DNA from: Hyphomicrobiaceae bacterium
Lineage (GTDB): Bacteria > Pseudomonadota > Alphaproteobacteria > Rhizobiales > Devosiaceae
NCBI GenBank assembly: GCA_020638095.1
Contig: JACKJF010000003.1
Coordinates: forward strand, 124,001 to 188,000
DNA: 64,000 nucleotides
Direction of reading: 5' to 3'
Shown: piece by piece, positions 36,135-44,711 of the stretch
Layout of the letters: every line of letters begins with the position of its first letter
Position numbering within the stretch: the stretch's first letter is position 1
Translations under genes and position numbers: made by a program
Notes under the pieces: generated by a model
The model's database searches: none
What the model saw: the letters and a program-made list of their open reading frames with translations, nothing else
Told to the model about the DNA's origin: nothing

Positions 36135-37964
36135 ATGCAGGGATCGACTGGAACCTTGAACTCCGGTCGAAACGCCATCGTGACAACGGTCAATGAACTG
36201 GACGGCACCGACGCCGCCAACAGCACCGCCACGGTTTATGACATTGCCGTCGGCGATGAGTTCATCGGCGACACCGATTTCAACTATGACGATGACTGGG
36301 TCAGCGTCAGTCTCCTGGCTGGCGTCAACTACGACATCTATTTCGACATTGTCACCGGCAACGGAACCTATGCCGACATCGTTCTGCGTGACGATGTTGG
36401 CAGTGTGGTACCGGCGACCGGATCGCGCCCGAACTGGAAGGGGCACGACCTCGCCATCCTCTACACGCCCGGCGAGAACAATGTCTTCTACGTCCACATG
36501 GACAATTCCTATGTCGAGAATTTCACCTACAAGATCACCGTGGTCGAGCGCGATGTCCCGCCGCCCGCCCCGCCCACCAACTGGACTGACGCCCAATTCA
36601 TCGACCAGCTGGTCAATGGCTATTGGGAAGACTATCGCAGCGCCGCCGCCCGCAAGTTCGACACCTCGGTCGACAATGTCATCACCGTCAACATTTCCGG
36701 GCTGACCAGCGAAGGCCAGGAAATGGCGCGCGCCGTCATGGCGCTTTGGGCCGGCGTCAGCGGGCTGGAATTTCAGGAATCGGGTTCATCGACCGCCGAC
36801 ATCCTCATGGATGACGAGGCCGCGGGCGCCGACACCGAGTTCGACCTCAACACGGTGAACGACGCCTTCATCGATCAGGCCCGCATCAATATCGACAAGA
36901 ACCTTCTGACCGGCTCGAACTATGTCGAAACCTACACGTTTCAGACATTCCTGCACGAATTCGGCCACGCGCTCGGCCTCGGCCATCTCGGCAACTATAA
37001 CTCCACGGCGACCTATGCCACCGACGGAACAGGCAATAACCAGGCGCTGAACGACAGCTGGCAGAAGTCGGTCATGTCCTATTTCAACCAGAACGAGAAC
37101 ACCGAACTTGACGCCACGCTCGGCTATGCCATCACCCCGATGCTGATCGACATTTTGGCCATTCAGCAGATCTATTCGGGGCTCGGCGTCAGCTACAAAC
37201 CGGACAATACCATCTACGACCTCAGCGGTCTCAACACGCCGCGCAAGGACTTCAGCGTTCCCAGCACCGCGGCCCAGCCCTACGCCATGACCCTCTTCGA
37301 CACGGGCGGCAACGACACCTTCGACGCCTCGGCCGCCACCGACCGGCAATTCGCCAAGCTCGTGCCCGGCGCGGTCTGGAACGTCGATGGCGGCACCGGC
37401 AATATTGTCGTCGGTCCAAATACGATCATCGAGAACTTCAAGGGCGGATCGAATGTCGACGTGGTGACCGGCAACGACCGTGACAATGTCATACTCGGCA
37501 ATGGCGGCAACGACATCCTGTCCGGCCGCCGCGGCGACGACACGCTGCGCGGCGGCGGCGACAACGATATCCTCAAGGGCGACCAGAATAACGACACCCT
37601 CAGAGGTGACAACGGTGTCGACCGGCTCGATGGCGGCGCGGACAATGACCGGCTCTGGGGCGGCAAGCAGAACGATATTCTCATCCCCGGCACCGGCAAC
37701 GACCGCATGTGGGGTGAGGGTGGCAGCGATATATTCAGGATCGGCAGAAACGACGACGTCAACCTGATCTACGACTTTCATGATGGCCGGGACCGCTTGG
37801 ACCTGTCCGGCTTCCACTATGCCAGCAAAAACCAGGCCATGTCCCATTTCAGCGAAATGGGCAAAAGGAACGACGACAAGGTCAAGTTCGTCGATCAGGG
37901 CACCGTCATCAAGATCAAGGGCATCGACCTTCACGACGTTTCGAACGGTGACTTTCTGATCTGA
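36135..37964 (+). CDS. RTX serralysin-family zinc metalloprotease
   Basis: A secreted protease of about 609 residues. An N-terminal pre-peptidase-like beta domain (about 10-130) precedes the M10B catalytic domain, which has the full motif HEFGHALGLGH (His274, Glu275, His278, His284) and Met-turn SVMSYF. The C-terminal third holds many RTX nonapeptides (GGNDILSGRRGDDTL and similar) and a terminal DFLI tail, as expected for type I export. There is no signal peptide. The start is uncertain: I use the ATG just before the recognisable domain, but the nearby AGGAAAG is 16 bp away. Confidence 0.88.
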   Translation: MQGSTGTLNSGRNAIVTTVNELDGTDAANSTATVYDIAVGDEFIGDTDFNYDDDWVSVSLLAGVNYDIYFDIVTGNGTYADIVLRDDVGSVVPATGSRPNWKGHDLAILYTPGENNVFYVHMDNSYVENFTYKITVVERDVPPPAPPTNWTDAQFIDQLVNGYWEDYRSAAARKFDTSVDNVITVNISGLTSEGQEMARAVMALWAGVSGLEFQESGSSTADILMDDEAAGADTEFDLNTVNDAFIDQARINIDKNLLTGSNYVETYTFQTFLHEFGHALGLGHLGNYNSTATYATDGTGNNQALNDSWQKSVMSYFNQNENTELDATLGYAITPMLIDILAIQQIYSGLGVSYKPDNTIYDLSGLNTPRKDFSVPSTAAQPYAMTLFDTGGNDTFDASAATDRQFAKLVPGAVWNVDGGTGNIVVGPNTIIENFKGGSNVDVVTGNDRDNVILGNGGNDILSGRRGDDTLRGGGDNDILKGDQNNDTLRGDNGVDRLDGGADNDRLWGGKQNDILIPGTGNDRMWGEGGSDIFRIGRNDDVNLIYDFHDGRDRLDLSGFHYASKNQAMSHFSEMGKRNDDKVKFVDQGTVIKIKGIDLHDVSNGDFLI

Positions 37965-37992
37965 CGCAGGACGCCAGACGAAAACCCGGCGC

Positions 37993-39009
37993 CTATCCGC
38001 TCAATGCCGCCGCAAGGAACGGCAGGCTTTTGTTCATCCGGTAGTCGATCGAGGAATGGTCGTCGGGAAACTCTTCATATGTGTGCGCAATGCCGGACGC
38101 CGAGAGCATCTTGTTGAGCCGCCGCGCGCCGTAAAGAAGATTGTACTGATCAACCGTCCCGCAATCGATCCAGAGACCCTTGAGCGACTTGAGGTTGGCG
38201 ATGACCGCCGGGTCGTCGGCAAGCCGCACGGGATCCCATTTGAGCCATTCGTCCCAGCGCGCCGGGATCACTTCACAGGTTTCAGTATCGACCGGCAGGC
38301 GCACGCCCCAGAATGCCTCCGGGTCCGGATCATAGGTTGCGGCCATGGCGAGAACCATCAGGACGTGAATATCCTTGCCGTCCCATTTCGGCCCCGCTTC
38401 GAAGTCGGTCAGGAACTTTTCGATGGAACCGCCCTTCTTTGAAAGGGCCCGGAGCACGAGGGGCATGTCGGGCAAATAGCAGAGCTCGAATGCCATGTCG
38501 CCGGAATGGCAGGCCGCTGCAGACCAGATGTCGGCCCGCCGCATGGCGTGGATGATCGCGCCGTAACCGCCCGATGACTTGCCGAAGAGGCCGCGCTTTC
38601 CCGCCCCGCCGCAGCCGAACCGGCTTTCGACCGCTGGCAGCATGTCCGCGACCAGAAAATCCTCCCAGTTCCCGAGCGCGCGGGAATTGATGTACTGGTT
38701 GCCGCCGAGCCGGGTGAAGCAATCCGGGAACGCGACGACCGCCGGCTTCATCTCGCCGCTCGCAATCAGCCGGTCGAGCCGCTGCGGCAGGTTTTCGCCG
38801 AAGCTCTTCCAGTTGACGTGGCTGAGGCCCGAACCGGTATAGCCGACGAGATCGACCAGAAGTGGCAGACCCGATCCGTCCGAACCGTGCGGGACATAGA
38901 CCACGACCTCGCGGGTCGCAGGGTCGCCGAGCATGTTGTCCGCCAGTCCCGCCGACGTGATCTTGATGGAGTGAAGGCTGCCCTGCGGCAGGTCTGGATT
39001 GCGAAGCAT
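37993..39009 (-). CDS. Esterase of the alpha/beta-hydrolase (esterase D/enterochelin esterase-like) type
   Basis: A 338-residue hydrolase with the nucleophile elbow GKSSGG (Ser near residue 155), and a C-terminal DDHSS that probably holds the catalytic His. The overall plan resembles secreted carbohydrate or feruloyl esterases, but there is no signal peptide, so it is probably cytosolic. An upstream open frame of 123 codons does not resemble a protein and is excluded. It is convergent with the RTX protease gene, 28 bp away. Confidence 0.8.
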   Translation of the reverse strand: MLRNPDLPQGSLHSIKITSAGLADNMLGDPATREVVVYVPHGSDGSGLPLLVDLVGYTGSGLSHVNWKSFGENLPQRLDRLIASGEMKPAVVAFPDCFTRLGGNQYINSRALGNWEDFLVADMLPAVESRFGCGGAGKRGLFGKSSGGYGAIIHAMRRADIWSAAACHSGDMAFELCYLPDMPLVLRALSKKGGSIEKFLTDFEAGPKWDGKDIHVLMVLAMAATYDPDPEAFWGVRLPVDTETCEVIPARWDEWLKWDPVRLADDPAVIANLKSLKGLWIDCGTVDQYNLLYGARRLNKMLSASGIAHTYEEFPDDHSSIDYRMNKSLPFLAAALSG

Positions 39010-39101
39010 GATCTGTCTTTGGCTGAGCAATATTGCGCACGCCGGCCGGCGCACCGGACAGTCAAGCGTGCCCCATCGGAATTGGCAAGTCTTGCGGCCG
39101 G

Positions 39102-40523
39102 TCAGCCGATCCGGGCGTAAAGACTTTCCGCCCGCATTTCGTCCTCGAGTTGGAACCGGTGGTCGGCTGGCGGGTGGGCGCGCTGGTCGCATTCGAGCCT
39201 GGGGCAGATGCGGCAGGAAACCCCGACCGGGATGATGTTGCCGCTTTCGCTGAGATCGACCCCGTCCGCATAGATGAGCTCGCGCGCGTGCGCCATGTCG
39301 CAGCCAAGGCCGATCGAGAAATGCCGTCGCGGCGCATTGTAGCGGTGCCCGCCCTTTTCGAACGACCGCGCGATGCAAAAGAACGTGTCGCCGTTCGGCA
39401 TCCGCGAAATCTGCGTGTTGATTCGCCCCGGCTGCAGGAATGCCAGATAGACGTTCCAGCGCGGGCAGGCGCCCGCATGGCGGGGAATGTGGATGCCCGA
39501 AAGCGAAAACCGCTTGGAAATGTTCCCGGCAATGTCGGTGCGGATCAGGTGGAACGGCACGCCCTGCGCGCCGGGACGCTGCAATGTCGTCATCCGGTGC
39601 GACACCTGTTCGAAACTCGTGCCGAACCGCCGGCTCAGCCGGTCGATATCGTAACGGGTTTCCTTGCAGGCCTTCAAAAACGGCTGATAAGGCATCATCA
39701 GCGCCGCCGCAAAATAGGAGGCAAAGACATTGTGCGCCAGAGCCGGCGCATCGCCTTCCGATAGCGGACCGTCGCCGATCAGCAGGTCGATCTCGCGGGT
39801 CGCCACCAGGCTCGCCACATGCTGGCAGACCGAAAAGATCGCGCTTTCCTGCGACAGCAATTCGCTGAGTTCGAGCACCCGTCCATCGCGGCTGAGACGC
39901 CGGGCCATGCCGTGCGGCAGGGAGGCGAAACGCCAGTCCATGCCGAAAACGTTGTTGAGATAGGTGCGAAGCCCCGCCTCGAAACTGTCGGGCGCCCCGT
40001 CAATATCGGCCCGGACCCGCTCCGCAACTTCCTCGAGCGTCGGAAAATGGTTGGCGTGTTCCTGAAGAAAGTCCGAGATCAGGTCCGTTGCCCGGTGGAA
40101 GGGAATCGGACCCGCCCCGTCGCCGTCTTCGTCCTTTTCCGAATGCATCTCAGCCACAAGCCGCCGGCTATGGGCATCGAAGAGGCGCAGGACGGCCCTC
40201 GCTACGCCCGGCTGCGAGCGGGCGAATTCCTTGATGTCGAAATTGGTCACGTCCGCATCGGCAAACAGATCGTCCCCGAACATTTCCATCAGGTCGCCGC
40301 TCAGCCGCTGGTCGTCGCTTTCGGCCAGTTCCCCCGGTTCGACCCCGAAATAGCCCGCGAGCGAGAAGAGAATGGGCACCGTCACCGAGCGCCGGTTGTG
40401 TTCGATCAGGTTCAGATAGCTCGCCGAAATGCCGAGGTGCCCGGCGAGGTCTTGCTGGGTCACCCGCTTCTGCCGTCTCAGCCGCCGGATGCGCCCGCCA
40501 ATCTGGATTTGATTTTCTTCCAC
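39102..40523 (-). CDS. ScfR/RamB-type XRE regulator of short-chain fatty acid metabolism
   Basis: A 473-residue regulator. The N-terminal XRE helix-turn-helix covers about residues 8-65 (TQQDLAGHLGISASYLNLIE). An IrrE/ImmA-like middle part follows, and a C-terminal DUF2083-type region holds the cysteine cluster CRICPRLEC. Relatives control glyoxylate-shunt and propionyl-CoA genes. It is divergent from an aceA operon over 145 bp that hold three CTTTACA boxes, so it very likely controls aceA and itself. Confidence 0.9.
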   Translation of the reverse strand: MEENQIQIGGRIRRLRRQKRVTQQDLAGHLGISASYLNLIEHNRRSVTVPILFSLAGYFGVEPGELAESDDQRLSGDLMEMFGDDLFADADVTNFDIKEFARSQPGVARAVLRLFDAHSRRLVAEMHSEKDEDGDGAGPIPFHRATDLISDFLQEHANHFPTLEEVAERVRADIDGAPDSFEAGLRTYLNNVFGMDWRFASLPHGMARRLSRDGRVLELSELLSQESAIFSVCQHVASLVATREIDLLIGDGPLSEGDAPALAHNVFASYFAAALMMPYQPFLKACKETRYDIDRLSRRFGTSFEQVSHRMTTLQRPGAQGVPFHLIRTDIAGNISKRFSLSGIHIPRHAGACPRWNVYLAFLQPGRINTQISRMPNGDTFFCIARSFEKGGHRYNAPRRHFSIGLGCDMAHARELIYADGVDLSESGNIIPVGVSCRICPRLECDQRAHPPADHRFQLEDEMRAESLYARIG

Positions 40524-40538
40524 TTTCGTCTCCCGATT

Positions 40539-40644
40539 GACAATCTTTACATATTGTCCAGGCGCACTTGACAGGACTTGACCACTTTACAATGCCAATG
40601 GTCTGTCTTTCTTGCATATTTTTTGATTTTGTCAAATCTTTACA
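40539..40644. promoter_or_regulatory. Three CTTTACA boxes between scfR-like gene and aceA operon
   Basis: CTTTACA occurs at 40545-40551, 40585-40591 and 40638-40644, all on the plus strand. Two copies lie in longer matches, GACAATCTTTACA and GTCAAATCTTTACA. The last is next to the palindrome-like TTTGATTTTGTCAAA. Such repeated sites in a divergent promoter region are good candidates for binding of the regulator. They have not been tested. Confidence 0.55.
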
Positions 40645-40668
40645 AGTGTGCAGCAGGAGGAGGAAACC

Positions 40669-40923
40669 ATGCAGCATCCGGCAATCGAACCCGATCGGGA
40701 CCAGAGCCACACCAGCGCCGCCGACGAGGTGATCACCATCATCGCCGCGTCCATGGCCGAGGTGATGCGCAAGTTCAACGAACACAACCTCGCCGCCCGC
40801 GGCTTCATGATCGCCGGCCAGGCGGCCCGCCAGACCTTCACCCATGCCGGCGATGCCGGAGAGGGCGACCTGTTCGACGGCAAGCCCATGCTCGCCGCCA
40901 CCTTCATCCGCCGAACCCAGTAA
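40669..40923 (+). CDS. Small conserved-looking protein upstream of aceA
   Basis: An 84-residue soluble protein with no domain I can name. The middle (AADEVITIIAASMAEVMRKF) is probably a helix, followed by RGFMIAGQAARQTFTHAG. A very strong ribosome site, GGAGGAGGAAACC, precedes the ATG. It lies 38 bp before aceA, on the same strand and under the same regulatory region, so it probably serves acetate or fatty-acid growth. Confidence 0.75.
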   Translation: MQHPAIEPDRDQSHTSAADEVITIIAASMAEVMRKFNEHNLAARGFMIAGQAARQTFTHAGDAGEGDLFDGKPMLAATFIRRTQ

Positions 40924-40961
40924 TCCGGCGCGTGCCGGCCGACCAAAAGAAAGTCACCTAG

Positions 40962-42260
40962 ATGCTCAAGAAGAACCCCCAGAACCCGAACCAGTTTCCC
41001 GCCCCCGAATGGGCCCCCGACCGCTGGGCCAATGTCCGCCGCGACTACACGATGGACGACGTGGCGCGCCTGTCCGGCTCGCTGGAAATTCGCCACACGC
41101 TGGCCGAAAACGGCGCCCGCCGCCTCTGGGAGCTTCTGCATACCGAGGACTATGTGCCGACCCTTGGCACCTTTACCGGCAATCAGGCCGTGCAACAGGT
41201 CAAGGCCGGTCTGAAGGCGATCTATCTTTCCGGCTGGCAGGTTGCCGCCGACGCCAACACGTCGGGCAACATGTATCCCGACCAGTCGCTCTATCCGGTC
41301 GACTCGGTGCCCTCGGTCGTGCGCCGAATCAACAAGGCCCTGCAGCGCGCAGACCAGATCCAGACCATGGAGAAGATGGACGGCATCGCGACGACCGACT
41401 ACGATTTCTTCGTGCCGATCATTGCCGATGCCGAAGCCGGTTTTGGCGGCGCCCTCAACGTCTTCGAACTGATGAAGGCGATGATCGAGGCCGGAGCGGC
41501 TGCGGTTCACTTCGAGGACCAGCTCGCTTCCGAGAAGAAATGCGGCCATCTCGGCGGCAAGGTGCTTGTGCCGACCCGCCAGCAGGTCAAGACGCTCAAT
41601 TCCGCCCGTCTGGCGGCTGACGTGATGAGCGTGCCGACCCTGATCATGGCCCGCACCGACGCGGAAGCGGCAACCCTCATCACCTCCGATGTGGATGAAT
41701 ACGATGCGCCCTTCATCACCGGCGAGCGCACCGAGGAAGGCTTCTACAAGGTCCGCAACGGCTTCGAGCAGGCCATTTCCCGTGGTCTTGCCTATGCGCC
41801 CTATGCCGATCTCATCTGGTGCGAGACCTCGACCCCGAGCATCGAAGACGCAAGGCGCTTTGCCGAAGCGATCCGCCGCGAATATCCCGACCAGATGCTC
41901 GCCTACAACTGCTCGCCCTCGTTCAACTGGGCCAAGCATATGGGCGAAGCCGAGATGGCCAAGTTCCAGCGCGAACTCGGCGCGATGGGCTACAAGTACC
42001 AGTTCATCACGCTGGCCGGCTTCCACAATCTCAGCCTGACGACCTTCAATCTTGCCCGCGCCTACAAGGACGATGGCATGAAGGCCTATAGCCAGCTGGT
42101 CCAACAGGCCGAATTCGCCGCCGAAAAAGACGGCTTCTCGGCAACCCGCCACCAGCGCGAAGTCGGCACCTCCTACTTCGACGCGGTTTCGATGGCGGTC
42201 AGCCAGGGCAAGTCTTCGACCACGGCGATGGAGCATTCGACCGAAGCGGCACAGTTCTAG
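40962..42260 (+). CDS. aceA: Isocitrate lyase
   Basis: The first enzyme of the glyoxylate shunt, splitting isocitrate into glyoxylate and succinate. The 432-residue protein has the active-site loop [15 protein letters not shown] and the stretch YNCSPSFNW. It ends in an alanine/glutamine tail. Its TAG stop is the first three bases of repeat copy D. Malate synthase is not in the window. Confidence 0.97.
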   Translation: MLKKNPQNPNQFPAPEWAPDRWANVRRDYTMDDVARLSGSLEIRHTLAENGARRLWELLHTEDYVPTLGTFTGNQAVQQVKAGLKAIYLSGWQVAADANTSGNMYPDQSLYPVDSVPSVVRRINKALQRADQIQTMEKMDGIATTDYDFFVPIIADAEAGFGGALNVFELMKAMIEAGAAAVHFEDQLASEKKCGHLGGKVLVPTRQQVKTLNSARLAADVMSVPTLIMARTDAEAATLITSDVDEYDAPFITGERTEEGFYKVRNGFEQAISRGLAYAPYADLIWCETSTPSIEDARRFAEAIRREYPDQMLAYNCSPSFNWAKHMGEAEMAKFQRELGAMGYKYQFITLAGFHNLSLTTFNLARAYKDDGMKAYSQLVQQAEFAAEKDGFSATRHQREVGTSYFDAVSMAVSQGKSSTTAMEHSTEAAQF

Positions 42261-42405
42261 AGCATGTTCAGGAGTTGAGCGGCATCGGCATCGGTCCGGT
42301 GGATCGATGCGCCGCGAGACGCGCAGCGGTTTTCCGGTTCGAACATGCGACAATGCAAAAACTTAGACCATGCGTTTTGATTCCGTCAAAACGTGACATG
42401 GTCTG
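42258..42405 (+). repeat. Dispersed ~145-bp hairpin element, copy D
   Basis: A full-length copy, beginning TAGAGCATGTTCAGGAG directly on the aceA stop codon. The 3' hairpin is TAGACCATG-CGTTTTGAT-TCC-GTCAAAACG-TGA-CATGGTCTG, with one base changed so that a T pairs with G. It forms most of the aceA 3' untranslated region. Frames that read through it into the channel gene are spurious. Confidence 0.92.
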
Positions 42406-42435
42406 GCCTGAAGCGGATTTCCTTCCGACTGCACG

Positions 42436-42462
42436 ATGGGCGCCCCCGGGCGCCCATTTCGT
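42436..42462 (+). terminator. Probable terminator of the aceA operon
   Basis: ATGGGCGCC and GGCGCCCAT form a 9-bp perfect stem with loop CCCG, followed by TTCGTTTCC. It lies downstream of repeat D and upstream of the channel gene. The T-tract is interrupted, so efficiency is uncertain. Confidence 0.6.
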
Positions 42463-42535
42463 TTCCGGCCTGGTTGCAACGTCTGGTCAAGCTCCACGCA
42501 ATTTGTCATGTGTTGCAGCGACAGGGATGGGGTGG

Positions 42536-43297
42536 ATGTTCAAGGCAATTCGATCACTTTACGAAGACGATACAAAGGCGGCGCAGCGTTTCCGCTACGC
42601 CCTGCTCGTGTTCGATCTCTTCACCATCCTATTCGTCATTGTCACCAGCTTCTTTCCGCACACGCTGGCCGTCGAACTCACCGACCTCGTCCTCGGCATC
42701 ATAATCCTCGCCGATTTCATCATCCGGCTGCTGCTCGAGAAGAACCGCCTGCAGACCTTCCTGAAGCTTTCGACCTGGGCCGACCTGGCTGCGATCTTCT
42801 CGTTTCTCGCGCCGATCGCCGGAGAGGGACTCGGGTTCCTCCGCATCCTCAGGACCCTTCGCCTGCTCCACACCTACCAGATGCTCGCGCGCCTGCGCGC
42901 CAACTATCCCTGGTTCCGCCAGCGCGAAGACCTGATCCTCGCCGCCATCAACCTCATGGTTTTTCTGTTCGTGACCACCGGGCTGATCTACGCCCTGCAG
43001 CACGACACCAACCCCGAGATCGGCAATTATGCCGACGCACTCTATTTCACCGTCGCCACGCTGACGACGACCGGCTTTGGCGACATCACGCTAACCGGCT
43101 CGGTCGGGCGCATGTTGTCGGTCGGGGTGATGATCGTCGGCGTCACGCTGTTCCTGCGCCTGGCGCAGGTTCTCTTCCGGCCGCCAAAGGTGCACTTTGA
43201 ATGCCCGCAATGCGGGCTGATCCTGCACGATCCCGACGCGGTGCACTGCAAGCATTGCGGAACCGTCCTGCACATCCGGACGGAAGGCGAAGTCTGA
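42536..43297 (+). CDS. Voltage-gated-type potassium channel with C-terminal zinc ribbon
   Basis: A 253-residue membrane protein with about six helices. An Arg-rich S4-like segment (FLRILRTLRLLHTYQMLARLR without gap) precedes the pore. The selectivity filter reads TTTGFGD, a variant of TVGYGD. After the last helix a short soluble tail holds CPQCG and CKHCG about 15 residues apart, a zinc ribbon that is rare on potassium channels. I use the ATG at 42536, preceded by GGGATGGGGTGG. Confidence 0.82.
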   Translation: MFKAIRSLYEDDTKAAQRFRYALLVFDLFTILFVIVTSFFPHTLAVELTDLVLGIIILADFIIRLLLEKNRLQTFLKLSTWADLAAIFSFLAPIAGEGLGFLRILRTLRLLHTYQMLARLRANYPWFRQREDLILAAINLMVFLFVTTGLIYALQHDTNPEIGNYADALYFTVATLTTTGFGDITLTGSVGRMLSVGVMIVGVTLFLRLAQVLFRPPKVHFECPQCGLILHDPDAVHCKHCGTVLHIRTEGEV

Positions 43298-43325
43298 CCC
43301 GGAGTGCCGAGCGGCCTGCCGCCAA

Positions 43326-44177
43326 TCAGCCAAAGACTACCGTGCGCGTGCCATTGAGCATAACGCGGTTTTCGAGGTGAAGTTTCACCGCCCGCGCCAG
43401 AACCCGGCTTTCGATGTCGCGCCCGACGGCCACCAGATCGTCCGGGCTCATCGCGTGCGTGACCTTTTCGGTCTCCTGTTCGATGATCGGCCCTTCGTCG
43501 AGATCGGGCGTCACATAGTGCGCCGTCGCCCCGATCACCTTCACCCCGCGCCTGTGCGCCTGGTGATAGGGCCGTGCGCCCTTGAAGCTTGGCAGGAACG
43601 AGTGGTGGATGTTGATCACCTTGCCATAGAGCCGGGTGGCAAGATTGTCGGAGAGGATCTGCATGTAGCGAGCCAGAACCACGAGATCGGTCTCAGTCTC
43701 GGATACGAGATCGAGAAGGGCCTGTTCCTGCTCGGCCTTGTTGTCGCGACCGACCGGCAGATAGTGGAACGGAATGCCCTCATAGTCCGCCGTCCGCCGC
43801 GAATCCTCGTGGTTCGAGACGATGGCGGCGACATCGGCATTCAGCCAGCCGACCCGGATCTGATAGAGAAGGTGCAGCATCGCGTGGTCGAACTTCGAGA
43901 CCAGAATGATTATGCGTGGCCGCCGCCCGAGATCGGTCACGGTCAGGCGCATATCGAACCGGTCCGCGCTCGGCTTCAGCGCCCGCTCCAGCCCCTCGGC
44001 GGTTTCGCCGTCCGGCGCGTCCAGTTCGATCCTGAGGAAAAACCGGTTGGTCTCGCGGTCCCAGAACTGGCTCGAATCGGCGATGTTCGCCCCAAGCGCC
44101 GCCAGTTCCGTCGTCACCGCCGCAACGATGCCCGGCCGGTCGGTGCAGGAAAGATTGAGGACGAAATGGGTGCTCAT
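43326..44177 (-). CDS. purU: Formyltetrahydrofolate deformylase
   Basis: The enzyme hydrolyses formyl-tetrahydrofolate to formate and tetrahydrofolate, balancing one-carbon pools. The 283-residue protein has an N-terminal ACT domain (VLNLSCTDRPGIVAAVT) and a formyltransferase-like catalytic domain with NIHHSFLPSFKGA and HYVTPDLDEGPII. I start at the ATG in front of the ACT domain; a longer frame adds about 21 unrelated residues. It ends 28 bp from the convergent channel gene. Confidence 0.95.
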   Translation of the reverse strand: MSTHFVLNLSCTDRPGIVAAVTTELAALGANIADSSQFWDRETNRFFLRIELDAPDGETAEGLERALKPSADRFDMRLTVTDLGRRPRIIILVSKFDHAMLHLLYQIRVGWLNADVAAIVSNHEDSRRTADYEGIPFHYLPVGRDNKAEQEQALLDLVSETETDLVVLARYMQILSDNLATRLYGKVINIHHSFLPSFKGARPYHQAHRRGVKVIGATAHYVTPDLDEGPIIEQETEKVTHAMSPDDLVAVGRDIESRVLARAVKLHLENRVMLNGTRTVVFG

Positions 44178-44249
44178 GGACGGGGGCCTCGTTTCGGCGG
44201 CTTGATGCCGCGTCCGGAGGCGAAGCGCAAGCGCATTCACGACGAAGGG

Positions 44250-44711
44250 TTACCCGTTCCGGCCATCCGCCAGTTCCCGCGATAGCTGAAGGACCAGCAC
44301 ATCCGCCGCCCCCTGCACAGCAGGCGAAAGCGCTGTGCCCGCCGAAAAATCAGCCCCCTCGATGCCGAAGACCAGAAGCCGTTCGGGCAAGCTTCCAAGC
44401 GCCCGCGCCGTCTCCACCGCCTCGGCAAGTCCGAACCGGTGCGTCGAGTAGTGAAAGAGTTCGGCTGGCAGTTTTTCGCCAATGGCATCGAAGCTCGTGA
44501 CCGTGCCCGCCACCCTGCCGCTGAGGGTCGCATCGACCAGGACAAGGCTCCGATGCCGTTCGAACAGGTCCATGAGGCCCGTCCCGTCGCCTTCATGGGT
44601 CACGCTCAAAAAGCCGAGCCCACCGAGCTTTGTTGCGACATAGGGCCCGGCGCCATCATCGGACCGGAACGGATTGCCGATCCCGACGATCAGCGGGCGG
44701 TCATCAGTCAC
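44250..44711 (-). CDS. Hydrogenase maturation endopeptidase
   Basis: A 153-residue HyaD/HycI-type protease that trims the C-terminus of the large subunit after nickel insertion. It has the N-terminal GIGNPFRSDDGAG, with the metal-contacting Asp/Glu region, and VFGIEGADF. It overlaps the large-subunit gene by 8 bp and is the last gene of the operon. Its substrate ends in a short tail, FLKLTVERD, after the metal-binding His. Confidence 0.92.
   Translation of the reverse strand: MTDDRPLIVGIGNPFRSDDGAGPYVATKLGGLGFLSVTHEGDGTGLMDLFERHRSLVLVDATLSGRVAGTVTSFDAIGEKLPAELFHYSTHRFGLAEAVETARALGSLPERLLVFGIEGADFSAGTALSPAVQGAADVLVLQLSRELADGRNG

Noticed and set aside
40632..42353. 573-codon open frame antisense to aceA and the 84-residue gene
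   Set aside because: It begins inside repeat copy D and mirrors isocitrate lyase. The shared start peptide MSHVRTGKPL also appears from repeat B, so it is a repeat artefact.
42275..42535. 87-codon N-terminal extension of the potassium channel
   Set aside because: The extension is translated repeat copy D and the aceA terminator. A clear ribosome site precedes the ATG at 42536.
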